Shown: positions 26,306-34,825, counted from the stretch's first letter. The stretch: DNA of 64,000 bases from an uncultured Lachnospiraceae bacterium (GCA_902781505.1 CACZJL010000002.1:151138-215137), one strand, 5' to 3'. A program made the numbers and translations. Notes: generated from the letters alone by a model not told the origin.

Positions 26306-27877
26306 TTAGAAACCTACGCAGTTGCCGCTTAACTGAGCACCTGTGATGTTGTTCTTACCATTCTTTGATGTGCAGTCGATAATCTGAGCTGTACCGAATG
26401 TTACTTTCTTACCAAGAGCAGATGGAGTGCCATCCTTTGGCCATCCATAGTTGTACTTCTTGTTGCTGTCAGCAACACAATTCTTCATAGTAACAACACC
26501 GTTCTGGTTGTTTCTGTCGAAACCTGTAGCATAGTTTCCCTTAGCTTCGCAGCCGATAAGCTGATGCTTTAACGGATCCATATGAGCTGCAACACCAGGA
26601 GTCTTGTTATCAACGCCACCCATCTTGAAGCCGTTACCGTCTCCGTAGATGCCGTTGCAGTAACCGTTGTAGTTAGCGTGGCAGTTAACGAGTGTTACAG
26701 CGCCGTGAGCAGCGTAGCAATCCCAACCGTCATCTGAGTTGTACTCAGCTCTGCAGTTTTCGTAGTAGTTGCCTTCACCGGAATGAAGCTTGTTAGCGAA
26801 ACCATCTGCATTTTCACCCTTAGCATCTGCATTGTGGTGAGAGTTGCAGGAGTAGAACTTGTTGTAAGCACCGCCGTTAGATACCTGGAAACCAGCATCT
26901 TCGTTAGCTGTGCAAGTTACGTTTGTGAATGTGTTGTTGGAACCGGAAACAAAGATACCGTTATCAGATGCCTTTGTGACAGTGATATCAGATACCTTAG
27001 AACCGTTGCCGGCGAATGTAAGACCTCTGCCTGAGCTTCCGCTTGTCTGAGAGAAGTCAATTGTTGCGTTGTTCTTACCGGCGATGTTTACGCCTGCAGG
27101 AACGTTGATAGCACCAGACTTAACTGTACCGTTGATTACGATTGTGTTACCGCTTTTAGCCTTCTTGATTGCATCTGCTAAAGAAGTGCCGCCAGCCTTA
27201 ACTTCAATTGTTGTTCCGGAAATTGTTGTTGAAGAACCGGAAGCAGAACCGGAAGCAGAACCGGAAGTAGAGCCGGAAGCAGAGCCGGAAGCAGAACCGG
27301 AAGTAGAGCCGGAAGCAGAGCCGGAAGCAGAACCGGAAGTGCTGGCTGTATCTACCTGAATCTTGTAAAGGTTGATATTGCTGTTCTTAGAGTAAAGAAG
27401 AATATAACCTGAATTACCTGTATAGTTGTAGCTCTTTGTAGCTGCTGTAGATGTAGCATCCATTGTTGTAAGAGTGTTACCGCCGGAAGTAGCAACTGTA
27501 AGCTTACGTGTATCAGAACCGCCACTCTTTAAAGTAACCTTGATTGTGGAAGCTCCTGTTACCGGAACGCGAACAGCTCTGCCATACTTATCACCGGTAC
27601 CGCCAAGGGACAGTGCATACTTGAAAGAATAGCCATCAACAGTAGCTTTGTTTGAAGCAACCTTCATGGTCTTGCTGCTTGTAGCAACGAATGTAAGACC
27701 ACCAACTGTCTTTGTGGAGTTGATTGTTCCTAAACTTTTAAACTCTGTGTTTGAGAAGTTGTAGGATGTGGATGTGCCTGCAGCCTTAACTTCGGTTGCA
27801 GAACCAGCGAGTACGAGGCCGAATGCCATACATACTGCTGCGATAGCAGATGCTACCTTTGCTGTTTTTTTGAACAT
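26306..27877 (-). CDS. Secreted PL9 pectate lyase
   Basis: A 523-residue secreted lyase for polygalacturonate. It has a signal peptide (FKKTAKVASAIAAV core, cleavage near VKA-A), a beta-rich accessory domain (about 38-178), a Gly-Ser-Ala linker (about 179-216) and a C-terminal PL9 right-handed beta-helix (about 220-523). The PL9 site is shown by GENADGFANKLHSGEGN, where the Lys matches the catalytic base of PL9, and SDDGWDCYA with calcium-binding Asp residues. It has no wall anchor, so it should be released, unlike the PL1-PL9 enzyme. The start at 27877 follows GGAGGAATG. It has a near-consensus promoter and a cre-like site upstream. Confidence 0.92.
   Translation of the reverse strand: MFKKTAKVASAIAAVCMAFGLVLAGSATEVKAAGTSTSYNFSNTEFKSLGTINSTKTVGGLTFVATSSKTMKVASNKATVDGYSFKYALSLGGTGDKYGRAVRVPVTGASTIKVTLKSGGSDTRKLTVATSGGNTLTTMDATSTAATKSYNYTGNSGYILLYSKNSNINLYKIQVDTASTSGSASGSASGSTSGSASGSASGSTSGSASGSASGSSTTISGTTIEVKAGGTSLADAIKKAKSGNTIVINGTVKSGAINVPAGVNIAGKNNATIDFSQTSGSSGRGLTFAGNGSKVSDITVTKASDNGIFVSGSNNTFTNVTCTANEDAGFQVSNGGAYNKFYSCNSHHNADAKGENADGFANKLHSGEGNYYENCRAEYNSDDGWDCYAAHGAVTLVNCHANYNGYCNGIYGDGNGFKMGGVDNKTPGVAAHMDPLKHQLIGCEAKGNYATGFDRNNQNGVVTMKNCVADSNKKYNYGWPKDGTPSALGKKVTFGTAQIIDCTSKNGKNNITGAQLSGNCVGF
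27236..27340 (-). repeat. Tandem 36-bp repeat encoding the Ser-Gly-Ala linker
   Basis: Three copies of a 36-bp unit built from 12-bp subunits inside the PL9 gene encode repeats of SGSASGSASGST. Such linkers can change length by slippage. Confidence 0.85.
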
Positions 27878-27997
27878 TTTTCATTCCTCCTGAAATATGA
27901 GATTGCAAAAGCCCCCCTGGTGCAGACTGTCATATCGCACAAAATCAATTTTGATTTCGAGAATGAGTCATGCACATTTCCCAATAAACCTGAAATT

Positions 27998-28026
27998 ATA
28001 ATATAGTTTCTATTGTTGAATGTCAA
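27998..28026 (-). promoter_or_regulatory. Promoter of the secreted PL9 lyase
   Basis: On the minus strand, perfect -35 TTGACA (28021-28026) and -10 TATTAT (27998-28003) with a 17-bp spacer, giving a leader of about 110 nt. Confidence 0.88.
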
Positions 28027-28072
28027 CAAGAAATTATAGCTTTCGTTAATCGTTTTCGTAAAAATGCACAAC

Positions 28073-28086
28073 TGAAAACGTATTCA
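28073..28086. promoter_or_regulatory. cre-like site TGAAAACGTATTCA upstream of the PL9 lyase
   Basis: Matches the CcpA cre consensus at 13 of 14 positions and lies about 47 bp upstream of the -35 box of the PL9 promoter. Confidence 0.5.
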
Positions 28087-28118
28087 GAAGAAATGAAAAT
28101 ACAAAATATTCATCAAAT

Positions 28119-29393
28119 TTAAAGGAACAGGTAATCATTCATAACAGGTTGTATCCCTTCATCGGTCAAATCAGTATACATTTCGCTCACATTGCGTACA
28201 TCATTGATTTCAAACTGGGCATCACCTTTGTCAGTTTTATCCAAATGCTTATAAGTCTCTTCATGATCGCCAATTCCTGTGGAAACACCTGCAGATACCT
28301 TTGTTGCGCAGATTTTTGTGATTCCATTTCTGAATCTTGCAGATTCGCGTGAGGAAACGGTAATGCCAATCCATGGAAGAAAGATACGGTATGCACAAAG
28401 TATTTGTGTAAGAACTTTCTCAGATACATCGCGAGGGTTGATTTTGTCATTATTCACAATTGGTCTGAGGCGAGGGCAGGAGAGTGAGAGCTCGGCTGCC
28501 GGGTATTTACGGTTCAGGTAGTAAACGTGAAGAGCGGAGGCTAAAGCGTCCTTATGGTAGTCAGAAAGTCCGAGAAGTGCTGAAAATCCTGCACCACGCA
28601 TTCCGCCCATCAGTGCTCGTTCCTGCGCCTCAAAACGGTAAGGCCAAACACGCTTGTGTCCTAAGAGATGAAGAGTTTCGTATTTGTCGCTGTCGTAGGT
28701 CTCTTGGAAGACGGTAACGAAGTCCACACCACAACTGTGAAGATATTTGTACTCGTCAACGTTAACAGGGTAGATTTCAACTGCAACATTACGGAAGTAA
28801 CGGCTGGCGATTTTACAGGCTTCTCCGATATAGTGGATATCTGAGTATTTTCTGGATTCGCCGGTTAAAATCAGAACCTCTTCCATTCCGGTATCTGCGA
28901 TGACCTTCATTTCGTGTTCCACTTCTTCTAAGGTAAGCATCTTTCTTTTGATGTTGTTATAACAGTTGAAGCCGCAGTAAACACAGTAGTTCTGGCAGTA
29001 ATTTGCAATATAGATCGGAGTGAAGATGTTACAGGAATTACCAAAGTGCTTAATTGTCTCTTTCCTTGCACGCTGTGCCATTGGCTCAAGGAAGTCGGCT
29101 GCGGCAGGAGAGAGAAGTGCCTTAAAATCTTCGATACTGCAGTGCTCATGTTCTAAAGCACGCATTACATCAAGCTTTGTGTATTTACCATAGTCATAGG
29201 AATTCATTTCAGTCATGACTTTATTCATGACGTCGGATTCAATTCGATCCATTCCCGGCAAATATTCCATATGATTGGTACGGGCTTTTGGGTCATGTTC
29301 AAGCCTGTGTTTTCTTTCAAGGACAGCGGCCGGAAGTTCATTACTGTCGATGAAGTAGACCTGGTTTTCTTCAAACATTTTTTCGTTATCCAT
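28119..29393 (-). CDS. thiH: 2-iminoacetate synthase ThiH
   Basis: Radical SAM tyrosine lyase that makes dehydroglycine for the thiazole half of thiamine under anaerobic conditions. The 424-residue protein has the CQNYCVYCGF cluster motif (CxxxCxxC) after a long N-terminal part and a TGESRK SAM region; the length is a little over that of E. coli ThiH. The start at 29393 follows AGGAGG and lies 12 bp after the thiG stop. It is the last gene of thiS-thiG-thiH. The oxygen-independent ThiH rather than the glycine oxidase ThiO fits an anaerobe. Confidence 0.94.
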   Translation of the reverse strand: MDNEKMFEENQVYFIDSNELPAAVLERKHRLEHDPKARTNHMEYLPGMDRIESDVMNKVMTEMNSYDYGKYTKLDVMRALEHEHCSIEDFKALLSPAAADFLEPMAQRARKETIKHFGNSCNIFTPIYIANYCQNYCVYCGFNCYNNIKRKMLTLEEVEHEMKVIADTGMEEVLILTGESRKYSDIHYIGEACKIASRYFRNVAVEIYPVNVDEYKYLHSCGVDFVTVFQETYDSDKYETLHLLGHKRVWPYRFEAQERALMGGMRGAGFSALLGLSDYHKDALASALHVYYLNRKYPAAELSLSCPRLRPIVNNDKINPRDVSEKVLTQILCAYRIFLPWIGITVSSRESARFRNGITKICATKVSAGVSTGIGDHEETYKHLDKTDKGDAQFEINDVRNVSEMYTDLTDEGIQPVMNDYLFL

Positions 29394-29405
29394 GATGTCC
29401 TCCTA

Positions 29406-30173
29406 TCAGCGAATGAATCCGGTTAATGGATCTGATGCAGAGGCACCGCGTGCGAGTACACGGCCCATACCGTTAAGATATGCTTTTCTTCCGGCTTCGA
29501 TAGCGAGACGGAAAGCTTCTGCCATTCCTGGAACATCTCCGGATGTTGCGATAGCAGTATTGGCCATGATGGCAGCAGCGCCCATTTCCATGGCTTCGCA
29601 TGCCTGGCTTGGCTTGCCGATACCGGCATCTACGATGATTGGAAGATCGATTTCATCAATCAGAATCTGAATGAATTCTTTTGTGGAGAGACCGCGGTTG
29701 CTTCCGATTGGAGCTGCAAGTGGCATAACGGCAGCAGCACCGGCGTTAACGAGATCTCTTGCAGTGTTTAAGTCTGGGAACATATATGGAAGAACGACGA
29801 ATCCTTCTTTAGTAAGTGCTTCCGTTGCCTTTACTGTTTCCTGATTGTCAGGAAGAAGGTATTTGGTGTCGCGCATGATTTCTACCTTTACGAAATTACC
29901 GCAACCTAATTCTCTTGCAAGATGTGCAATACGAATAGCTTCATCTGCGTTTCTGGCACCGGAAGTATTTGGAAGTAAGGTTACGTTGTCCGGAATATAG
30001 TCAAGAATATTTTCTTTTTTCTCTGTGTTGGCACGACGAACAGCGACAGTGATAATCTGTGCACCTCCCTGTTCGATTGCAGCCTTGATTAAGTCTAATG
30101 AGTATTTGCCAGAGCCTAAGATAAAACGGCTGTCAAATGTTTTACCCCCAAGTGTGAATACATCTGTGTTCAT
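29406..30173 (-). CDS. thiG: Thiazole synthase ThiG
   Basis: Condenses 1-deoxyxylulose 5-phosphate, dehydroglycine and ThiS-thiocarboxylate into the thiazole phosphate of thiamine. The 255-residue TIM-barrel protein shows [22 protein letters not shown], the conserved VKVEIM with the region of the Schiff-base Lys, and [10 protein letters not shown]. The start is ATG at 30173 after GAAGGA; the longer in-frame version from 30209 adds 12 basic residues. It sits between thiS and thiH; thiF is not in the cluster. Confidence 0.95.
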   Translation of the reverse strand: MNTDVFTLGGKTFDSRFILGSGKYSLDLIKAAIEQGGAQIITVAVRRANTEKKENILDYIPDNVTLLPNTSGARNADEAIRIAHLARELGCGNFVKVEIMRDTKYLLPDNQETVKATEALTKEGFVVLPYMFPDLNTARDLVNAGAAAVMPLAAPIGSNRGLSTKEFIQILIDEIDLPIIVDAGIGKPSQACEAMEMGAAAIMANTAIATSGDVPGMAEAFRLAIEAGRKAYLNGMGRVLARGASASDPLTGFIR

Positions 30174-30234
30174 TTTTATTCCTTCTTTCTTTTTTGTTTT
30201 AGCCCGCATCTGTCTGCGAGGATGGTGAGGTCTG

Positions 30235-30435
30235 TTACTGGCCGCCGCTCATGAATGTTACGATTTCCAGTTCATCTTCTTCTTTTAGAATAGTGGTTTC
30301 GTAGTCAGTCTTTGGAACGATGTCGAGATTGAGCTCGGCGACGATTGTTTTGGCGTTGATTCCTTCGCGGGTCAGGTATTCGCTGATGGAAAGTCCTGCG
30401 GCCGTGGAATCGTGCTTACCGCAGATTGTTGGCAT
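30235..30435 (-). CDS. thiS: Sulfur carrier protein ThiS, ending in Gly-Gly-Gln
   Basis: A 66-residue ubiquitin-fold sulfur carrier for thiazole synthesis. The start is ATG at 30435, 7 nt after AAGGAGG; upstream residues in the frame are not part of it. ThiS proteins normally end in Gly-Gly, whose carboxyl is adenylated and thiolated. Here the last residues are S-G64-G65-Q66, so one Gln follows the diglycine. Either this Gln is removed by a protease, as known for some other sulfur carriers, or the family member tolerates it. The position directly before thiG supports ThiS. Confidence 0.88.
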   Translation of the reverse strand: MPTICGKHDSTAAGLSISEYLTREGINAKTIVAELNLDIVPKTDYETTILKEEDELEIVTFMSGGQ

Positions 30436-30548
30436 ATATGTTTTCCTCCTTGTTTGATTGAGTGTTGCGATGCACTCCCCATGCAAGTCGCAGCGATGCA
30501 AGCGCCCACGTTTGCCCTGCGGCAGAACGCATCGCTTTAATGAACGCG
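30436..30548 (-). other. GC-rich segment between the thi attenuator and thiS
   Basis: Holds a long inverted repeat AGCGATGC ... GCATCGCT (about 30493-30537) and the thiS ribosome binding site. It would lie in the thiS leader after the terminator hairpin at 30549-30606. No TPP riboswitch sequence is visible. Confidence 0.45.
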
Positions 30549-30606
30549 AAAAAAGGGCAACACAAAGGAACCCACACCCGAGGTGGTGTGCCCCTTTGCG
30601 CTGCCC
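30549..30606 (-). terminator. Terminator or attenuator hairpin before thiS
   Basis: On the minus strand, AAGGGCA-GCAAAGG-CACACC pairs with GGTGTG-CCTTTG-TTGCCC, followed by TTTTTT. It starts only about 20 nt after the likely transcription start, and no gene lies upstream on this strand, so it looks like a leader attenuator or the end of a small RNA. Confidence 0.75.
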
Positions 30607-30630
30607 TTGATAGTCAACACTCTGCTAAAT

Positions 30631-30659
30631 ACGTTACACCTTGGAAACGCCGTTGTCAA
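30631..30659 (-). promoter_or_regulatory. Promoter of the thiSGH operon or its leader RNA
   Basis: On the minus strand, perfect -35 TTGACA (30654-30659) and -10 TAACGT (30631-30636), 17 bp apart; start near 30624. Confidence 0.7.
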
Positions 30660-30742
30660 TAATAAAAGACTGAACGGTTGGTCATTCTTTCTATGACAGT
30701 TGATATAGAAAAGATATTTACACAATTTTTGAATTCCGTTAA

Positions 30743-30771
30743 TTGTTTGACGGAAACTAAAGGTGTAAAAT
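30743..30771 (+). promoter_or_regulatory. Promoter of the radical SAM gene
   Basis: -35 TTGTTT (30743-30748) and -10 TAAAAT (30766-30771), spacer 17 bp. An inverted repeat TTCCGT ... ACGGAA (about 30735-30755) surrounds the -35 box and may be an operator. Confidence 0.55.
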
Positions 30772-30815
30772 GCTTTTAGAGTGAAATATATATGACGTAA
30801 TTTGGAGGTAGTTTA

Positions 30816-32264
30816 ATGGCAAACTTAACTCATGCGGCAGAACGACAGGCTGTTGGGCTGATGCTTGACGGGATGCTGAAGAAATTGAACAGACAGGCTG
30901 ATAAGACGAAGGATTATCTGAAGATTGTTGACCTGGCGCAAAAGTTTATTGGAAATAAAGAGAATGAAGATACGTTTACGAAGGTCAGAGCGGCATTCAA
31001 GGACCCGAACAATCGCTGGGTCAAAATGATGAGCAGAATGATTGACGAGACAGATCCTCATTATGCAAAAATGTTGATGCTGAATCTTGGATATGAGGCA
31101 TTCTTACGTGGTACAAAGCAGATTCGTGAAAACAGAGAAAAATATGATTGTAATATTCCATGGCTGATTCTGTTTGATCCAACAATGGCATGCAATATGC
31201 ATTGTGAAGGATGCTGGTCCGGAACATACGGACATAAGGCTAATTTATCCTATGAAGACATGGATAAAATCGTAACGCAGGGAAAAGCGCTTGGTGTTCA
31301 TCTTTATATGATGACCGGTGGCGAGCCAACAGTCAGAAAGAATGACATCCTCAAGCTCTGTGAGAAACACCAGGATTGCATGTTTGCCGCGTATTCCAAT
31401 TCCACACTGATTGATGAAGAGCTGTGTGAAAAGGTTGCAAAGCTTGGAAACCTTACATTCATGCTTTCTATAGAAGGAACACCTGAAACAAATGATGCAA
31501 GAAGAGGAGATGGCCATTATGAAGCTGTTATGAAGGCAATGGATCTTCTTCATAAGCATGGAATTGTTTTTGGTACATCAATCTGCTATACAAGAGCAAA
31601 TATCGAAGCTGTATCGGATGAGAAGTTCCTGCGCTTTATTTCAGAAAAAGGTGCACGCTTCGGATTCTACTTCCACTATATGCCTGTTGGAAATAACGCA
31701 GTTGTCGATCTGATGCCGACAGTAGAGCAGAGAAAGAAAATGATTGAGCAGATTCGATATATCCGTTCAAAGGACTGTGATATCGAATTCTTCCCGATGG
31801 ATTTCCAGAATGATGGTGAATTCGTTGGTGGATGTATTGCAGGCGGACGTAACTATTTCCATATCAATGCAAATGGTGATGCAGAGCCTTGTGTATTCAT
31901 ACATTTCTCTGATTCAAACATCCATGAGAATTCTATTTTAGAGATGCTTCAGAGTCCTCTGTTTAAGGCTTATCATGAAGGTCAGCCGTTTAACAGAAAT
32001 CACCTGCGCCCATGTCCAATGCTTGAGAATCCTAAGTATTTAAGAGAGATGGTTGCAAAGACAGGGGCACATCAGACGAATCAGGAGTCTGCTGAATCGG
32101 TAGAACACCTGTGTGCAAAGTGCGATTCCTATGCGGCTGAATGGGGACCTGTTGCAGATGAAGTCTGGGGAAAACAGAAGCATAAGAAGCCTTCTTACGA
32201 GAACTATACAATCGAAAAGCGCGAACATCCTGAACTCGCAGGATTTGATCACGTTAAAGTGTAA
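30816..32264 (+). CDS. Radical SAM protein of unknown function
   Basis: A 482-residue radical SAM enzyme. A helical N-terminal region of about 110 residues precedes the cluster motif C126NMHCEGC (C126, C130, C133) and the TGGEPTVRK SAM segment. The C-terminal part has further Cys residues (GGCIAGGR, AEPCVF, RPCPML, LCAKCDSY) that could bind auxiliary iron-sulfur clusters as in SPASM proteins. The start at 30816 follows TTGGAGG. It is monocistronic with its own promoter and terminator, and no precursor peptide or partner gene is beside it, so I cannot name the substrate. Confidence 0.8.
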   Translation: MANLTHAAERQAVGLMLDGMLKKLNRQADKTKDYLKIVDLAQKFIGNKENEDTFTKVRAAFKDPNNRWVKMMSRMIDETDPHYAKMLMLNLGYEAFLRGTKQIRENREKYDCNIPWLILFDPTMACNMHCEGCWSGTYGHKANLSYEDMDKIVTQGKALGVHLYMMTGGEPTVRKNDILKLCEKHQDCMFAAYSNSTLIDEELCEKVAKLGNLTFMLSIEGTPETNDARRGDGHYEAVMKAMDLLHKHGIVFGTSICYTRANIEAVSDEKFLRFISEKGARFGFYFHYMPVGNNAVVDLMPTVEQRKKMIEQIRYIRSKDCDIEFFPMDFQNDGEFVGGCIAGGRNYFHINANGDAEPCVFIHFSDSNIHENSILEMLQSPLFKAYHEGQPFNRNHLRPCPMLENPKYLREMVAKTGAHQTNQESAESVEHLCAKCDSYAAEWGPVADEVWGKQKHKKPSYENYTIEKREHPELAGFDHVKV

Positions 32265-32272
32265 GTCCATAC

Positions 32273-32322
32273 ACAAAACACCGCTGTATTCAGGCTGAGG
32301 CCCGATGCAACGGTGTTTTTTA
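32273..32322 (+). terminator. Terminator after the radical SAM gene
   Basis: AAACACCG ... CGGTGTTT stem with a long loop and TTTTTT; it lies between two convergent genes. Confidence 0.8.
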
Positions 32323-32323
32323 C

Positions 32324-33682
32324 TTAAAGTTTAATCGGGATAACATCCTCGGCTTCAATCAGCGTCAGAAGCTCCTTTTCTGCCTGCACGTCCGGATTTT
32401 TCATGATACGCTCAGCCTGATTCGTAATTGCTTTTTCCAAGAAATTACGGACATCTCTTGCATTGGCAAATGAAGCCGGCTTGTTTTCGCATCGCTCTTC
32501 AAAGAAGTAGCGTGCAGTCGTCAGAGCATCGAAAGTAAAATTGTAATCCTGAGATTTGGCCATGTTTTTAAGAATCTGGAGTTCTTCTTCGGCCGTGTAA
32601 TCTTCAAATACAATCATTTTGTTAAAACGTGATTTCAGACCCGGATTGGAGTTTAAAAATTGCTCCATCTGCTCGGTGTAGCCGGCAACAATTACAATCA
32701 GGTCATCGCGGTGATCCTCCATCGCCTTCAAAAGAGTATCGACGGCTTCCTGACCGAAATCGTTTTCCCCACCTTCATTAGTGAGCGTGTAAGCTTCATC
32801 AATAAAGAGGACACCTCCAATGGCAGAATCAATTACATCCTGAGTTTTCAGTGCAGTCTGTCCGACATAACCGCTGACGAGACCGCTTCGGTCAACTTCC
32901 ACCAGCTGACCTTTCTGTAAAACACCGATTCCGCGGTAGATTTTAGCAAGAATTCTTGCGACGGTTGTCTTTCCTGAGCCCGGATTTCCAGAGAACACCA
33001 TATGCTTGTTGACAGATGCGCTCTTTAAGCCAAGATCCTGACGCATTTTCTGAACTTTAAGCAGGTTGACCAGGCGGTTTACGTCTTCCTTAACGGAGCG
33101 CAGTCCAACCATGGAGTTCAGTTCCGCTAAAAGCTCTTCAGGAGTTGCCTCAGGCTCTGATGGCTGACCGGCATCTACAGGCGCTGTTTTGGCATCCGGG
33201 CGAAGAAGTCCGTAATCCTTTAAGAAGCGATCCATCATAATGAGATATTCGGTCAGCAGACCAACAGCTTTATCTCCGGGGTGATCAGTCTGCGCCAGAT
33301 AATTCTCCCCAAGTTTTCGATACTGAAGTGTCAGATTTCTGGCCTTTCCATGGTGATATGGGTCAGATGGAATCTTTCTTCCGGCGTCAGCGAGTACGAA
33401 ATACTTTAACGTTTGAGGAATTGTATTAAAATGAGCTTCATCAAGATTCCTGGCCTTTTGAAACTGCAATGCATCCGCTTTTGTGACGGTCATTCCGAGA
33501 TTGTTCTGAATGAAGTCCTGGTCACATGGATCATATGCACCGTCAGCAAGTGCAAGATAAAGTACGAAGTTTAAAAATGCCTGTTTCTGCAGCTCAAACA
33601 AAGAGACGGACAGTGGCTGCTTTATGACTTTGTTCTTCTCAATCAGGTCACACATGTCCTTTGTCTGGTTTAATAAATCCAT
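32324..33682 (-). CDS. CbbX/SpoVK-like AAA ATPase with an N-terminal accessory domain
   Basis: A 452-residue AAA protein. The C-terminal two thirds is a CbbX/SpoVK-type ATPase: VGLRSVKEDV entry, Walker A GNPGSGKTTVA, pore-region SGYVGQTALKT, Walker B GGVLFIDEAYTL, and the sensor region PGLKSRF. These rings remodel protein partners. The first 170 residues are helical and include LALADGAYDPCDQDF, which recalls TerB-like domains. The start at 33682 follows AAGGGGGA. No Rubisco, sporulation or type VII secretion genes lie nearby, so the target is unknown. Confidence 0.82.
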   Translation of the reverse strand: MDLLNQTKDMCDLIEKNKVIKQPLSVSLFELQKQAFLNFVLYLALADGAYDPCDQDFIQNNLGMTVTKADALQFQKARNLDEAHFNTIPQTLKYFVLADAGRKIPSDPYHHGKARNLTLQYRKLGENYLAQTDHPGDKAVGLLTEYLIMMDRFLKDYGLLRPDAKTAPVDAGQPSEPEATPEELLAELNSMVGLRSVKEDVNRLVNLLKVQKMRQDLGLKSASVNKHMVFSGNPGSGKTTVARILAKIYRGIGVLQKGQLVEVDRSGLVSGYVGQTALKTQDVIDSAIGGVLFIDEAYTLTNEGGENDFGQEAVDTLLKAMEDHRDDLIVIVAGYTEQMEQFLNSNPGLKSRFNKMIVFEDYTAEEELQILKNMAKSQDYNFTFDALTTARYFFEERCENKPASFANARDVRNFLEKAITNQAERIMKNPDVQAEKELLTLIEAEDVIPIKL

Positions 33683-33840
33683 TACTTGTCCCCCTTATGG
33701 TTCTTGTTCTGAAATCATTATAGCTTCTTTTTTATGAGAATTCAGCAGGTTGATCTAATAAAAAATTGTGCGTTTACGAAAATCAGCTTAGCAAAATGTG
33801 ATGGAATTATCTGAAAACTCTTACGTTAGCTATTATCTGT

Positions 33841-33869
33841 TTGACAACGACTACAATCGAGTGTAGAAT
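33841..33869 (+). promoter_or_regulatory. Promoter of the SDR dehydrogenase gene
   Basis: Perfect -35 TTGACA (33841-33846) and -10 TAGAAT (33864-33869), spacer 17 bp. Confidence 0.8.
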
Positions 33870-33881
33870 GTACATAAAGTT

Positions 33882-33906
33882 AAAGGCTTTCGTTACGAAA
33901 TCCTTT
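33882..33906. promoter_or_regulatory. Inverted repeat after the SDR transcription start
   Basis: AAAGGCTTTCG-TTA-CGAAATCCTTT, 11-bp arms with one mismatch, at about +6 to +30 of the transcript. It suits an operator or an mRNA hairpin. Confidence 0.5.
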
Positions 33907-33952
33907 ACGCGTATCGGGAACAATTACATAAAAAGTAAGGAGGAATTTACTG

Positions 33953-34726
33953 ATGGCTAAGTATTTTGATCTTACAGGAAGAGTAGCAATCGTAACAGGA
34001 TGCTCAACAGGACTTGGTGTTCAGATGGCGAAGGCACTCGCAGCACAGGGGGCGACAATTGTAGCAATGGCCCGTAGACAGAATTTAATTGAAGAAGTTG
34101 CGAAGGATATTCACGATGAATTTGGTGTGGATACACTTGCTGTACGTTGCGACATTACAGATACAGAGAATGTAGATAGCGCAGTTAAGACTGTTCTTGA
34201 AAAGTTCGGCAGAATTGATATTCTCATTAACAACGCAGGTACAGGTGCTGTGGCACCAGCCGAAGATATCACAGATGAGCAGTTTGCAAATGAAATGAAC
34301 ATCGACCTGTTCGGTACATTTAAGGTTGCACGTGCTGTTGCGAAGTATGCAATGATTCCTGCAAAATATGGCAGAATTATCAATATTGCTTCCATGTATG
34401 GACTTGTTGGTAACAAGCAGCTTGGATCTTCTCCTTATCATGCAGCAAAGGGTGGTGTTGTTAACTTAACAAGAGCACTTGCAGGTGAGTGGGGCAAGTA
34501 TAACATCACTGTTAATGCAATCTGCCCGGGATACTTCTACACACCACTGACACAGGCAACACTTGATACGCCTGAGTTCCAGGCATATGCCAAGGCATCT
34601 ATTCCATCTGAAAGATATGGTCATGAAGGTGAGCTGGATACTGCAGCAATATTCCTTGCAGCAGAAGAGTCATCTTATGTAAACGGCATCATGGTTCCTG
34701 TTGATGGTGGATACACATGCATCTGA
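33953..34726 (+). CDS. SDR-family dehydrogenase, possibly KduD or gluconate 5-dehydrogenase
   Basis: A 257-residue classical short-chain dehydrogenase. It has the NAD(P)-binding TGCSTGLG, NNAGTG, catalytic Ser in NIASMYG, YHAAK (YxxxK), and the ICPGYFYTPLT segment typical of the gluconate 5-dehydrogenase and KduD groups. KduD reduces 2,5-diketo-3-deoxygluconate to KDG, the step before the KDG kinases found in this window, so a role in uronate breakdown is plausible. No kduI isomerase gene is next to it. The start at 33953 follows AAGGAGG. The substrate is inferred. Confidence 0.7.
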   Translation: MAKYFDLTGRVAIVTGCSTGLGVQMAKALAAQGATIVAMARRQNLIEEVAKDIHDEFGVDTLAVRCDITDTENVDSAVKTVLEKFGRIDILINNAGTGAVAPAEDITDEQFANEMNIDLFGTFKVARAVAKYAMIPAKYGRIINIASMYGLVGNKQLGSSPYHAAKGGVVNLTRALAGEWGKYNITVNAICPGYFYTPLTQATLDTPEFQAYAKASIPSERYGHEGELDTAAIFLAAEESSYVNGIMVPVDGGYTCI

Positions 34727-34778
34727 TGATGAAATGATTAATATGCAAACATTTTAAATTTTCATATATTTTACTCTT

Positions 34779-34822
34779 AAAAAGAGAAGGTTGCAGGGTG
34801 ATATCTGCAGCCTTCTCTTTTT
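34779..34822. terminator. Bidirectional terminator between the SDR and LysR genes
   Basis: An 18-bp perfect stem (AAAAAGAGAAGGTTGCAG with CTGCAGCCTTCTCTTTTT), serving both convergent genes. Confidence 0.93.
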
Positions 34823-34825
34823 GTG

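Noticed and set aside
27236..27340. CRISPR-like array
   Set aside because: The repeats are contiguous 12/36-bp units without spacers and encode a Ser-Gly-Ala linker in frame.
27069..27359. Protein rich in Glu-Pro-Ala repeats on the plus strand
   Set aside because: It is the opposite-strand reading of the linker repeat in the PL9 lyase gene.
30436..30660. TPP riboswitch before thiS
   Set aside because: Expected in front of thi genes, but I find neither the conserved CTGAGA/ACCC nor the CCTGATCTGG segments on the minus strand, and the space between start and terminator is too short for the aptamer.
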